Source of the DNA: Lachnospiraceae bacterium
GTDB lineage: Bacteria > Bacillota > Clostridia > Lachnospirales > Lachnospiraceae
Length of the DNA stretch: 64,000 nt
Assembly (NCBI GenBank): GCA_910574965.1
Contig: CAJTDB010000003.1
Location: 62,001-126,000 of the forward strand
Direction of reading: 5' to 3'
The notes under the pieces are model-generated. The model was not told where the DNA came from. It saw only the letters and a program-made list of their open reading frames with translations, and searched no databases. Position numbers and translations under genes: made by a program. Shown here in pieces: positions 7,878 through 16,591 of the stretch. Positions within the stretch are counted from its first letter, which is position 1; each line of letters opens with the position of its first letter.

Positions 7878-8651
7878 TTATAATCTTCCGATTTCGTTTG
7901 CCGACTTGTTCATAATCTGGTCATACATCTTCAGCATCTGCGCCGCACTCTGCAGTGCTCTCTGGGAGGTAATCATAGAAGTCATCTCCTCCACCAGATC
8001 CGCATTGGACCGCTCTAATGTCTTCCACATAACTGCCGTCTCTCCCTGGGGCACTTCCCTTGGAGCAGCATCCGTGGAATAAAGACCATAGTCTTCTTTG
8101 TGCAGTACATCCTGATATTCTCCTTCAAAATCCACTACCCGAAGACTTCCAAGCTCCCGGCTAACTCCGTCTTCATCATATCCGTAAATCGTGCCGTTGG
8201 TCACGACAAAATTTTCATTGTTAATCTGAATGGGCTGACCGCCCCTTCCCTGGACTCTTCCCAGATTATTTAACATCAGATATCCTTCCTCGTCCACACG
8301 GAAGGAACCGTTTCTCGTATACTGTACACCATTGGCCGTATCAATGCAGAAAAAACCATTGCCGCCCAAGGCAAAGTCATAGATACCGTCGGTAGGCTGA
8401 AAAGCGCCCTGCTCATAGTTTACATAGGTTCTCTGTGCCGTACGGATCTTAGAAGTGATCCCCAAAGGTTCATATTCGCTCTTATCCGTCCTGCCGGTCC
8501 GATAAAGCATCTCCTCCGCAAAAGTACTGCTGACCATCTTATCACTCTTATAGCCCGGCGTCTGGACATTGACCATATTGTTGCTGACCGTATTTAGATT
8601 TCTCTGCTGCGTCAGCATACCAGACGTCAGATTATAAAATCCCTGATACAT
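7878..8651 (-). CDS. Flagellar hook-basal body protein (FlgF/FlgG family), copy 2
   Basis: About 257 residues with the rod-protein N-terminus (YNLTSGMLTQQRNLNTVSNN, then QTPGYKSDK) and C-terminus (MTSMITSQRALQSAAQMLKM). The central part ALGGNGFFCIDT is typical of FlgF/FlgG. The start is the ATG at 8651 with AGGAGG 8 bases upstream; a TTG two codons earlier is too close. That AGGAGG is directly joined to the end of the structured repeat pair at 8671-8875, so this gene's ribosome site is part of, or abuts, the repeat. Confidence 0.9.
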   Translation of the reverse strand: MYQGFYNLTSGMLTQQRNLNTVSNNMVNVQTPGYKSDKMVSSTFAEEMLYRTGRTDKSEYEPLGITSKIRTAQRTYVNYEQGAFQPTDGIYDFALGGNGFFCIDTANGVQYTRNGSFRVDEEGYLMLNNLGRVQGRGGQPIQINNENFVVTNGTIYGYDEDGVSRELGSLRVVDFEGEYQDVLHKEDYGLYSTDAAPREVPQGETAVMWKTLERSNADLVEEMTSMITSQRALQSAAQMLKMYDQIMNKSANEIGRL

Positions 8652-8670
8652 ACCCAAATCCTCCTATTAT

Positions 8671-8875
8671 AGTTCCGCATCTGCCCGAAGAATGCCCTAG
8701 GTCTGGAAAAATATCCGGCCATTTCATGCCCAGATATCTTTCCGGCATTCTTCGGACAGATGCTGTATTTCTGATTCAAGTTCCGCATCTGTCCAAAGAA
8801 TGCCCTAGGTCTGGAAGGCTATCCGGCCATTTCATGCCCCGATAGCCTTCCGGCATTCTTCGGACAAACACGATA
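8671..8875 (-). repeat. Tandem pair of structured repeats (locus 1) upstream of a flagellar rod/hook gene
   Basis: Two units, 8671-8765 and 8779-about 8875, fill the gap between fliA and the rod gene. Read on the minus strand each has an outer stem (unit A: CATCTGTCCGAAGAATGCC against its near complement), an inner stem starting GGAA, a loop containing GGGCATGAAATGGCC, then a 3' bulge AGACCTAG. Unit A ends AGATGCGGAACT followed by ATAATAGGAGG, the rod gene's Shine-Dalgarno. Inner stems differ between units but stay paired: GATATCTTTCC with GGAAAAATATC in A, GATAGCCTTCC with GGAAGGCTATC in B. The outer 5' end of B has decayed next to the fliA stop. The same architecture recurs at 40.23 and 42.20 kb. 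Confidence 0.9.
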
Positions 8876-8877
8876 TT

Positions 8878-9639
8878 TTACCTATAATCACTCATATAAG
8901 CCTTCAGCCGCCGAATCGCGCTGCTGTGGATCTGAGAGATCCGCGGTTCGCTGACGCCTAGGATCTCGGCAATCTGCCCCATATTAAGCTCCTCCACATA
9001 ATACAGCGAGATGACCATCTGTTCCTTTTCCTTCAGGCTGCTTACTGCTTCCGCCAAGACCTGCCTTGACTCCTCCATCAGAAAAGCTTTCTCCGGCTGG
9101 GAACTCATATCCTTACTGGACAACTGCAGAGACTGGTGTTCTTCCTCATCGTCCACCAGCATATCCAGAGAGAGTACATTCATGATTACACTCATGCGCT
9201 GAAGTTTCTTATACTTCTTCACATCCATTCCCATGGACTGAGCAATCTCCTCATCCGTAGGATCTCCCCCAAGGGCTATGCGGGTTTCCTCTATCAGCCT
9301 GACCTGCTTTCGAAAGTCCCTGGGCATCCAGTCATTCTTACGCACCAGGTCAATAATCATCCCGCGGATACGCCTGGATATAAAAGTCTCAAACTTATTA
9401 TCGCGCTCCGGGTCGTATCTGTCAATCCCTTTCATGATGGCAATTACACCTTCATTGATGATATCCTCCATCTGCAGGGAGCCGGCATACACTCCGCGCA
9501 TCTGCGCCGCAATGGTCTTGACAATATATAGATACCGCATGACCAGCTCCTGTTTCACAGTGAGTTCTCCACTTTCCTGGTACAATGCGAGAAGTTCTTC
9601 ATTTGTCTTATCTTTTAGCTTTTCTGTCTGAGGCATCAT
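8878..9639 (-). CDS. fliA: Flagellar sigma factor FliA/SigD (sigma-28)
   Basis: 253 residues with sigma-70 family regions 2, 3 and 4: region 2 around YDPERDNKFETFISRRIRG, region 3 around GGDPTDEEIAQSMG, and region 4 helix-turn-helix ELNMGQIAEILGVSEPRISQ. It directs late flagellar and chemotaxis promoters of the TAAA-N15-GCCGATAA kind; one such -10 (GCCGATAA) is seen upstream of cheA at 34443. GGGAG lies 6 bases before the ATG at 9639. In many Clostridia flhF and flhG separate flhA from fliA; here they are absent. Confidence 0.95.
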   Translation of the reverse strand: MMPQTEKLKDKTNEELLALYQESGELTVKQELVMRYLYIVKTIAAQMRGVYAGSLQMEDIINEGVIAIMKGIDRYDPERDNKFETFISRRIRGMIIDLVRKNDWMPRDFRKQVRLIEETRIALGGDPTDEEIAQSMGMDVKKYKKLQRMSVIMNVLSLDMLVDDEEEHQSLQLSSKDMSSQPEKAFLMEESRQVLAEAVSSLKEKEQMVISLYYVEELNMGQIAEILGVSEPRISQIHSSAIRRLKAYMSDYR

Positions 9640-9656
9640 ACAAAACTCCCGGTTGG

Positions 9657-11801
9657 TCAGGCTCCCCTCCTCTCAGGATTTTCCAGAGTCAGGCTGCCGA
9701 TGGACTGTATCTGAATATTATTGGCAATCTCATTAAAAGACAGTACGCGGACATTCGGATAAAACTGATCGATCAGCCGGTAAAAATGAACTCTCATGAC
9801 CTGTGAAGTCAGGATCACGGGACTTTGAGAAAGGCTGTTGAATTTCTTAAGCTGCGTGGTGATCTGGTTGATCAGACTTTGAAGCACATCCGGACTCAAA
9901 GCCAGATAATATCCCCTCTCTCCCTTGGACAGGCAGCTCACCATTGTACGTTCCAGCTCGGAATCCAGTGTAATCACTTTCATACTTCCGTCCTCGCAGT
10001 ACAGACGGGTAATCGTACGCTTCAAAGCCGTCCGAATATGTTCGATCAGGCCATCCACATCTTTTAACGGAAGTCCTGTTTCTGAGATGCTTTCCAGAGC
10101 AGTCTCAATGATCGTCTCCATATCCTTAATCGGAACACCCTCCTTTAGAAGACTGGTTAAAATCTTCTGGAACAGGCTGTAATTGATATAATTCGGAAAT
10201 GCTTCTTCGATCAGTTCCGGTGAGTTTTTCTTCGTGTTCTCCACCAGATGAATAATTTCCTGTCTGGTGAGAAGTTCGTGGGCATGCTGCTTCACCACTT
10301 CCGACAGATGGGTTACCAGCACGGACAATGGGTCAATGACCGTATATCCATAGATCTCCGCCATCTCCCGGTCTTCCGGACGGATCCAGCGGCTGGGAAT
10401 ACCATAAGCAGGCTCAATGGTCTCAATACCATCGATCTCCTTCTCCGGGTTTTCCGGATCCAGCGCCAGATAGTAGTCGACCAGAAGCTCTCCTTTGGCC
10501 ACTTCTTCGCCTTTGATCTTAATGCTGTACTGATTTGTATTCAGCCCCGAACTGTCCCGCAGACGGATGGAAGGAATTACAAATCCCATATCCTGCGCAT
10601 ACTGCCTTCGAAAGATTACGATTCGATTGATAAGTCTTCCGCCTACGGATTCATCTACCAAGGGAATCAGACTGTAACCGAATTCCATCTCGATAGGCTC
10701 CACGGTCAGCAGATTGTATACATTATTGACATCCTTATAGTATTCCTCTTCCGTTACCTGGCGAAGCGTCTCACCGCCGGCTTCTCCTCCCAGATCATCC
10801 GGCTGTCCTTCGCCTCCGCCTTCCCCTGAGGCGAAGCCCACACCTGCCATAGCCGGCTCTTCCTTGATCCTTCTGGACAGATAATAACCTCCGCCCACAA
10901 GTCCGCAGGAGACAATCAGAAGCTGAAGCACCGGCATACCCGGAATCACGGACAGAATAGCGATAACGACACCGCTTATCATAATTGCAGTCGGCTGTGC
11001 CGTAAACTGCTTGGAAATATCTTCGTTTAAGCTTCCCTCCGCCACGGCTCTTGTAACGATCATACCAGTCGCCGTAGAGATCAGAAGGGACGGAATCTGA
11101 CCTACCAGACCATCACCCACTGTTGCGATGGAGTAAGTAACTGCCACCTCTCCGAGCGTTCCGCTTCCCTGTACCATACCAATAATAATACCGCCGATAA
11201 GGTTGATACCGGTAGTAATCAGAGACATGATCGAGTCACCTTTTACGATCTTTGTCGCACCGTCCATGGAACCGTAGAAGTCCGCTTCCCTCTGGATCTT
11301 CTCACGTCTCACCTTGGCCTGCTGTTCGCTAATCAGACCGGAGTTTAAGTCCGCGTCAATGGCCATCTGCTTACCAGGCATAGCATCCAGCGTAAATCTC
11401 GCTGCCACCTCTGCCACACGCTCTGCACCTTTCGTAATGACCAGAAACTGCATCAATACGATAATCAGATAGATAACAAGACCGACTACTACGCTTCCCT
11501 GGAGGATAAAATCACCAAATGCCTTGATGATCTGGCCGGAGGAACCGGAATTCGACAGAATGTTCCGCGTGGTGGATACGTTGATACCCAGGCGAAACAG
11601 CGTCGTTATCAGCAGAAGCGACGGAAAAATAGCAAATTCCAGAGGCTCCCGGATGGTCATGGTAATGACCAGGATCATCAGTGACAGGGACATGTTCAGA
11701 ATGATCGCCACGTCTATGATCCCCGCCGGAAGCGGTATGATCAAAAGTAATATAACTGTCAGTACAAAAAGTACAACCGAGTAGCTTAATAATTTTTTCA
11801 T
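9657..11801 (-). CDS. flhA: FlhA, flagellar type III export gate protein
   Basis: 714 residues: about eight N-terminal helices and a large cytoplasmic domain. The FHIPEP-type motif ARFTLDAMPGKQMAIDADL and the FRLGINVSTTR segment identify the family. A Gly/Glu-rich linker at about 320-345 (SGEGGGEGQ then GGEAGGE) separates membrane and cytoplasmic parts and is longer than usual. FlhA forms the ring below the export gate and receives substrates from chaperones. GGAG is 6 bases before the ATG at 11801. Confidence 0.97.
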   Translation of the reverse strand: MKKLLSYSVVLFVLTVILLLIIPLPAGIIDVAIILNMSLSLMILVITMTIREPLEFAIFPSLLLITTLFRLGINVSTTRNILSNSGSSGQIIKAFGDFILQGSVVVGLVIYLIIVLMQFLVITKGAERVAEVAARFTLDAMPGKQMAIDADLNSGLISEQQAKVRREKIQREADFYGSMDGATKIVKGDSIMSLITTGINLIGGIIIGMVQGSGTLGEVAVTYSIATVGDGLVGQIPSLLISTATGMIVTRAVAEGSLNEDISKQFTAQPTAIMISGVVIAILSVIPGMPVLQLLIVSCGLVGGGYYLSRRIKEEPAMAGVGFASGEGGGEGQPDDLGGEAGGETLRQVTEEEYYKDVNNVYNLLTVEPIEMEFGYSLIPLVDESVGGRLINRIVIFRRQYAQDMGFVIPSIRLRDSSGLNTNQYSIKIKGEEVAKGELLVDYYLALDPENPEKEIDGIETIEPAYGIPSRWIRPEDREMAEIYGYTVIDPLSVLVTHLSEVVKQHAHELLTRQEIIHLVENTKKNSPELIEEAFPNYINYSLFQKILTSLLKEGVPIKDMETIIETALESISETGLPLKDVDGLIEHIRTALKRTITRLYCEDGSMKVITLDSELERTMVSCLSKGERGYYLALSPDVLQSLINQITTQLKKFNSLSQSPVILTSQVMRVHFYRLIDQFYPNVRVLSFNEIANNIQIQSIGSLTLENPERRGA

Positions 11802-11955
11802 TCAAGACTCCATCCATCTATCGTTATCCGGCACTCCGGAACGCCTGCTTTGGCACCTGAACCATGTACGAAGCGCTCTCTGGCATATGCCGGAAGAAAA
11901 GTCGTCTATATAAAATATGCGGAAGCCGAATTTACATGCTCCGGCAGAAAAGCAT

Positions 11956-13038
11956 CTACTGAAGCATCTCGTCTCTGTGGTTCATCCGGTAAATATATAC
12001 CAGAAGTTCCGCCACCGCACCATAAAATTCCGCAGGAATTTCCCGTTCCACCTCACTGGCCGCATAAAGCGCCCTTGCAAGAGGCCGGTTCTCAATCACG
12101 GATACACCGTGTTCTTCCGCTGTCCGGACGATTCTGAGGGCAAGATAATCCTGTCCCTTTGCCAGCACCACCGGAGCCGCGTGTTTTTCCGGATCATATT
12201 TCAAGGCAACCGCAAAATGCGTAGGGTTCCTTACAACCACATCCGCCTCAGGAACACTCTGCATCATCCGGCTCATAGCCATCTGCCTTTGGATTCGGCG
12301 GATTCTGCCTTTGATCTCCGGATTTCCTTCTGTCATCTTATATTCGTCCTTGACTTCCTGCTTGGTCATCTTCAGATTGCTCTCATAGTCCCATCTCTGG
12401 TAGAGAAAATCAAAAAAAGCCACCACCGCAAAGGCAAGACAGACTTTTACGACCAGGTCGTACACCATCTGCAGCATAAAAGCCGTGGAACTGTATGCCT
12501 GCATGTCAAACATGAGGGCTATTTCACTTAAATCGCTCTTTAAAAGATTGTAGAGCAATACGAGCAGTATGGCGATCTTGATCAGATTTTTAATCAAGTC
12601 CACCACTTTCTTCAGTCCGAACAGCTTCTTCAGTCCGCTGATCGGATTTAATTTGCTGAGCTTTGGGCGCAGCGGTTTGAATGTTACAAGAAAACGGGTC
12701 TGCACTCCGTGCCCTAAGATTCCTAATATGACTGACACAATCAGCAGCGGAAGAGAACATTTCAGCAGAGAAATTACGGTATAAATAAAGATCGACGGCG
12801 AACTTTCCAAGGGAGCATCCAGACTGAATGCGGAGAAAGCATACTGCATATACTCCTGTACCGTATCATAGATCCGGGGGAGCATTACCTTCACCATATA
12901 AAATACGCCGAAAAGCATGACGACTGTGGAGATATCTTTGCTTTGCAAAACATTTCCGTCTTTCCGGGCCTCACTTCGCCGTTTACTGGTCGGCTGTTCG
13001 GTTTTCTCCTGCCCGTTTGACTCCGCCAAGCTCACCAC
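11956..13038 (-). CDS. flhB: FlhB, export gate switch protein
   Basis: About 360 residues with four helices and the C-terminal autocleavage site NPTHFAVALKYD, where cleavage between Asn and Pro switches export from rod/hook to filament substrates. The N-terminus EKTEQPTSKRRSEARKDG is standard. No ATG is available: the frame opens with two GTG codons (13038, 13035) and a TTG at 13029. AAGGGAG lies 8 bases before the TTG, so that may be the real start. A 154-base non-coding gap with no clear feature follows before flhA. Confidence 0.95.
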   Translation of the reverse strand: MVSLAESNGQEKTEQPTSKRRSEARKDGNVLQSKDISTVVMLFGVFYMVKVMLPRIYDTVQEYMQYAFSAFSLDAPLESSPSIFIYTVISLLKCSLPLLIVSVILGILGHGVQTRFLVTFKPLRPKLSKLNPISGLKKLFGLKKVVDLIKNLIKIAILLVLLYNLLKSDLSEIALMFDMQAYSSTAFMLQMVYDLVVKVCLAFAVVAFFDFLYQRWDYESNLKMTKQEVKDEYKMTEGNPEIKGRIRRIQRQMAMSRMMQSVPEADVVVRNPTHFAVALKYDPEKHAAPVVLAKGQDYLALRIVRTAEEHGVSVIENRPLARALYAASEVEREIPAEFYGAVAELLVYIYRMNHRDEMLQ

Positions 13039-13065
13039 TCCCTTCGCTCATGACTTCCCCTGCTG

Positions 13066-13818
13066 TTATCCCATCACCTGCAGTATTTCTCCTATATAAA
13101 TGAAAATATTGTCTATGACCGCGTACAGCTTCGTCGCCATAGGGTTGAACAGATAGACAAGAAGCATCAGTCCAACGATGATTTTCACCTGGAAATTTAC
13201 CGCAAACACATTGATCTGAGGAATTACCCGCATAAGGATTCCCACTGCCGCCTCTGCCACCAGTTCCATGGCAATAATCGGAAATGCGATCTGCAGTCCC
13301 GTCGTAATACTGGTCTTAAAAATCTCCACCATCAGATCCGCAAGCTCCGGCCGGATCATCACTTCCCCAAAAGGAACAAGTTCTGCCGAACTATAAATAA
13401 GCGCCATCAGATGTACATGGCCGTCTCCCGCTAGGAATAAAAGCACCAGAAACGTATAGTACATTCCCGATGTGATCGTCATCTGCGTATTGTACTGAGG
13501 ATCATAGGTCTGTGCCATGGACAAACCCATAATATAATCCACCACTGCAGCCGCAAAACGAACAACAGCAAAAGACAGTTCCATGGAAAATCCAATGGCG
13601 AATCCTATCAGCATTTCCTTAATCAGCATCAGACCGAATTCCAGCAGAAACACAGGTTCATGAGCCAGAACACCGTCTGACTGGGCATACATCAGAAAGG
13701 ATAAAGCAAAGATCATAGCACCCTTGGCTGCATTCGGAATATTCGATCGTCCCAATATGGGATTCAGGACAACAGCACCTGTCATCCGCATAAATACCAG
13801 AGCAAAAAGGATGAACAT
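13066..13818 (-). CDS. fliR: FliR, flagellar export gate protein
   Basis: 250 residues, six predicted helices, with the FliR patterns GAVVLNPILGRSNIPN near the N-terminus and GFAIGFSMELSFAVVRFAA. It forms the helical export gate with FliP and FliQ in the membrane. It follows fliQ by 4 bases and precedes flhB, the usual order. Confidence 0.95.
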   Translation of the reverse strand: MFILFALVFMRMTGAVVLNPILGRSNIPNAAKGAMIFALSFLMYAQSDGVLAHEPVFLLEFGLMLIKEMLIGFAIGFSMELSFAVVRFAAAVVDYIMGLSMAQTYDPQYNTQMTITSGMYYTFLVLLFLAGDGHVHLMALIYSSAELVPFGEVMIRPELADLMVEIFKTSITTGLQIAFPIIAMELVAEAAVGILMRVIPQINVFAVNFQVKIIVGLMLLVYLFNPMATKLYAVIDNIFIYIGEILQVMG

Positions 13819-13822
13819 ATGG

Positions 13823-14086
13823 TCAGCCTCCTGCGATCAGCCCGACCATCTGCCGGAAAAATTCCTGCAGCATGACCAGAATCGTCCCTCCTAAAAATCC
13901 CATAACCGCCAGTATGGCAAGAAATTTGGGAACAAAGGTCAGTGTCTGCTCATTGATCTGCGTGGCCGCCTGAAAGATGGATATAATCACACCTACGATC
14001 ATACTGACCAGCAGAAACGGAAGCGACAGTCTGAGCGCCAGCATAAATGCATTGTATAAGACATCCAGTACTTCAGTCTCTGTCAT
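13823..14086 (-). CDS. fliQ: FliQ, flagellar export gate protein
   Basis: 87 residues with two long helices, the family size, and the conserved FQAATQINEQTLTFVPK between them. Part of the FliPQR gate. It lies between fliP and fliR. Confidence 0.95.
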   Translation of the reverse strand: MTETEVLDVLYNAFMLALRLSLPFLLVSMIVGVIISIFQAATQINEQTLTFVPKFLAILAVMGFLGGTILVMLQEFFRQMVGLIAGG

Positions 14087-14116
14087 TGCAAACTCCTTTC
14101 CGCGTGATGTCTGATC

Positions 14117-14773
14117 CTATTGAAAACTGGCAACAATATTGGAGAAAATCAGCTCCCAGCCATCCACTGTCACAAAAAGCAAAAGCTTAAAGGGCAGCGA
14201 TACCATCGCCGGCGGCAGCATGACCATACCCATGGACATCAGCGTAGTTGCCACAATGATATCCACCAGAAGGAAGGGCAGATAGATGAAAAATCCTGCC
14301 ATAAACCCTCTCTTCAGCTCTGAGGTCATAAAGGACGGGACGATCACCGTAAGCGGATAATCCATCGGATTCTCCTCAATGGCCACCCCTGACATGCCGA
14401 TAAAGTTATCCAGCGTATTGGTTTCCGTATTGCGCAGCATAAACTCTTTCAGCGGAACGGCCATCTCCCGGATAGCTTCCTCCTGCGTCATCTCTCCGCG
14501 CAGATAAGGCTGATATGCCTCTTCGTTGATCCTGTTCATGACCGGACTCATGATATAAAGCGTTAAAAATAATGAAATGCCTACCAGTACGATATTAGGC
14601 GGTGACTGCTGTACTCCCAGTGCATTTCTCGTAAAAGAAACGATGATGATCGTCCGTGTAAAGGAGGTCATCATAATGACTATGGAAGGGAGCAGCGCCG
14701 CGAGCGTAAGCATGTAGACCACTTCTAAAGTGGGAACGCTCCCGCCGTTTAACTGTGTCAAAAGATCACTCAT
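14117..14773 (-). CDS. fliP: FliP, flagellar export gate protein
   Basis: 218 residues with the FliP signatures PSIVIMMTSFTRTIIIVSF, NALGVQQSPPN and FMTSELKRGFMAGFFIYLPF. It starts with an ATGA-type overlap at the end of fliO. Compared with enterobacterial FliP it lacks a long cleavable signal sequence, as is usual in Firmicutes. Confidence 0.96.
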   Translation of the reverse strand: MSDLLTQLNGGSVPTLEVVYMLTLAALLPSIVIMMTSFTRTIIIVSFTRNALGVQQSPPNIVLVGISLFLTLYIMSPVMNRINEEAYQPYLRGEMTQEEAIREMAVPLKEFMLRNTETNTLDNFIGMSGVAIEENPMDYPLTVIVPSFMTSELKRGFMAGFFIYLPFLLVDIIVATTLMSMGMVMLPPAMVSLPFKLLLFVTVDGWELIFSNIVASFQ

Positions 14774-15126
14774 CGGTCAACTCCATTTTTATCATGACGC
14801 AGCTCTTTGTATTTTTCCAGTAACTCCTGAAAGGAAGGCATCTTTATGCCTTCCGTGTTCTGCGGCATGTCCGTCTCAAACTCTCCTTCTACTTCTGTCA
14901 GGAGCTGAATACCTGCCTGGCTGACGCCAACCAGATAATTATGAGCTCCGATATTCAGAAGGAGGATTCTTTTGTCCTGCCCTACCTGAAGCTGACTCAG
15001 CACCTTCATATTGCCGGAACAGGTATTCATCCCCCACTGTTTTCCCAGCATACGGCTGCACCAGTATGCCAGAAACAACACGCCGACGATGGCCAGTATG
15101 GCATTAAACAATGACAGAATTCCCAT
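14770..15126 (-). CDS. fliO: FliO/FliZ-type export gate assembly protein
   Basis: 118 residues with one N-terminal helix (about 5-25) and a small soluble domain containing LSQLQVGQDKRILLLNIGAH, the FliO pattern. It helps FliP assemble. It sits between fliY and fliP, the standard position, and overlaps fliP. Confidence 0.9.
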   Translation of the reverse strand: MGILSLFNAILAIVGVLFLAYWCSRMLGKQWGMNTCSGNMKVLSQLQVGQDKRILLLNIGAHNYLVGVSQAGIQLLTEVEGEFETDMPQNTEGIKMPSFQELLEKYKELRHDKNGVDR

Positions 15127-15128
15127 CT

Positions 15129-16568
15129 TTATAATGTTTCCGGATTCAGCTCTTTCGCAACGATCTCGGTGATACGGATACCAAAGTTATCCTCTACCAC
15201 GACGATGTCGCCTCTGGCGATGCACTGTCCGTTGACAAACAAATCTACCTGTTCTCCTGCCATCTTATCAAGAACGACCAGCGTGCCCTGTGTGAACTCC
15301 AGAATATCCTTCACCAGCCGCTTGGTACGTCCGATCTCCACCGATATCTCAAGAGGCACTTTCATAAGCATCTCCTGATTGGTCTTATCCTCTACACCGT
15401 CTCCGTCTTCGCCGCTGATCTGCTCCGAAGAAAGAGGTCTTATAATCGAACTTTCTTTTTTCGGTTCCGGTGCCTTTGTGGAAGCTTTCATCATTTCCAT
15501 CATATGCATCTGTGTCTGCTGCATCTGATTCAAAAGCTGCAGCATCATAGGATCCATAGCCGGAGCCGGATACGGATAATATGGCTGCTGCACATTTGCA
15601 GGCTGCGGTGCAGGTGCAGGTGTCGGAGCCGGCTGTGCCGGAGGCGTCTCTGCGCCGCCGCTCATGGAAGCCATCAATGCATCCATCTCCTCCTGAGACA
15701 TACTGCCGCCCGAAGCCGATGCCGCAGGCTCCGGTGCCGGTGCTTCTGCTCCGCCGCTCATAGAAGCCATCAGTGCATCCATCTCCTCCTGGGACAGGCT
15801 TCCGCCTCCCGAAGTCGATGCCGCAGGCTCCGGTGCCTGCGCTTCTGCTCCGCCGCCCATGGAAGCCATCAGCGCGTCCATATCTTCCTGCTTCATGCCG
15901 CCGCCGGATGACGGTTTCGGAGTATCCTCCGGTTTTGCCAAAGGCGCTTCCACCGTAGGCTTTTCCTCTGCTCCGCCGCCCAGTCCGAAGGGAGTCAGCA
16001 GCCGTTTTGCCAGACTCGCTGACATAATATTCATAAACTCACTGTTTAACTTTTCTTCGATTTCCAGGCGAAAACGGACGACGACCATCCCTGACTCATC
16101 CGTAAAGTACTTATCCTTAAATTCCTCCGGTTCCCCAATATCAAAGGATTGAGGCGTAGAAATATTTACCGTAAATCCCAAAAACTCAGACAATGCAGTA
16201 GCAGAAGCTCCCATCATCTGATTCATGATCTCACAGATGGCACTGACATAAATTTCATCCATCTCGAAGGATTCGTCCGAAGGCATATCCCCCAGCAGCG
16301 TACCAACGATGATACGCACATCCTCCTTCCGGAACATCATGACATTTTTGCCATCCAGACCTTCCACATAAGCGATTTCCACTCCGATGGCCGGCTCCAG
16401 CCGTTTGAACTCAAACTCTTCGCGCGTCTGAACCCGCACGACCGGTGTTGTAATATCCACCTTCGTGCCAAGTAATGTGGAAACTGCTGTTGCTGAGGCG
16501 CCGAGACTGATGTTCATAATCTCGCCTATGGCGTCAATTTCCATTTCATTAAAGCTGCTAGCGCCCAT
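15129..16568 (-). CDS. fliY: FliY, C-ring switch protein with CheC-type phosphatase domains
   Basis: 479 residues: CheC-like double domain (about 1-200), a long low-complexity linker (200-395), and a C-terminal FliN/SpoA domain (about 400-479). Both phosphatase sites look intact (D12/E16/N19 in DAIGEIMN and S109/E113/N116 in SAICEIMN), so it should hydrolyse CheY-P at the motor. The linker holds three copies of a FliM-like motif, (K/S)QE(D/E)MDALMASM, at about 226, 259 and 291, each followed by Gly/Ala/Pro-rich sequence. They resemble the LSQSQIDALL N-terminus of FliM in this window, the CheY-binding peptide. The linker also carries a Met/Gln-rich segment at 338-360. Confidence 0.95.
   Translation of the reverse strand: MGASSFNEMEIDAIGEIMNISLGASATAVSTLLGTKVDITTPVVRVQTREEFEFKRLEPAIGVEIAYVEGLDGKNVMMFRKEDVRIIVGTLLGDMPSDESFEMDEIYVSAICEIMNQMMGASATALSEFLGFTVNISTPQSFDIGEPEEFKDKYFTDESGMVVVRFRLEIEEKLNSEFMNIMSASLAKRLLTPFGLGGGAEEKPTVEAPLAKPEDTPKPSSGGGMKQEDMDALMASMGGGAEAQAPEPAASTSGGGSLSQEEMDALMASMSGGAEAPAPEPAASASGGSMSQEEMDALMASMSGGAETPPAQPAPTPAPAPQPANVQQPYYPYPAPAMDPMMLQLLNQMQQTQMHMMEMMKASTKAPEPKKESSIIRPLSSEQISGEDGDGVEDKTNQEMLMKVPLEISVEIGRTKRLVKDILEFTQGTLVVLDKMAGEQVDLFVNGQCIARGDIVVVEDNFGIRITEIVAKELNPETL
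15657..15893 (-). repeat. In-frame tandem repeat within fliY (FliM-like motifs)
   Basis: Three imperfect repeats of roughly 95-100 bases encode (K/S)QE(D/E)MDALMASM followed by a Gly-Gly-Ala-Glu and Ala/Pro spacer. The second and third copies are nearly identical in protein and very close in DNA, which suggests recent duplication, or ongoing slippage that can change copy number. Confidence 0.8.
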
Positions 16569-16591
16569 TTCTCAATCTCCTTTATCCAACA

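Noticed and set aside
8671-8875. Retron, diversity-generating retroelement or MITE of a visible transposase
   Set aside because: No reverse transcriptase or transposase is encoded in the window and no target-site duplications are evident; a mobile origin remains possible but is not shown.
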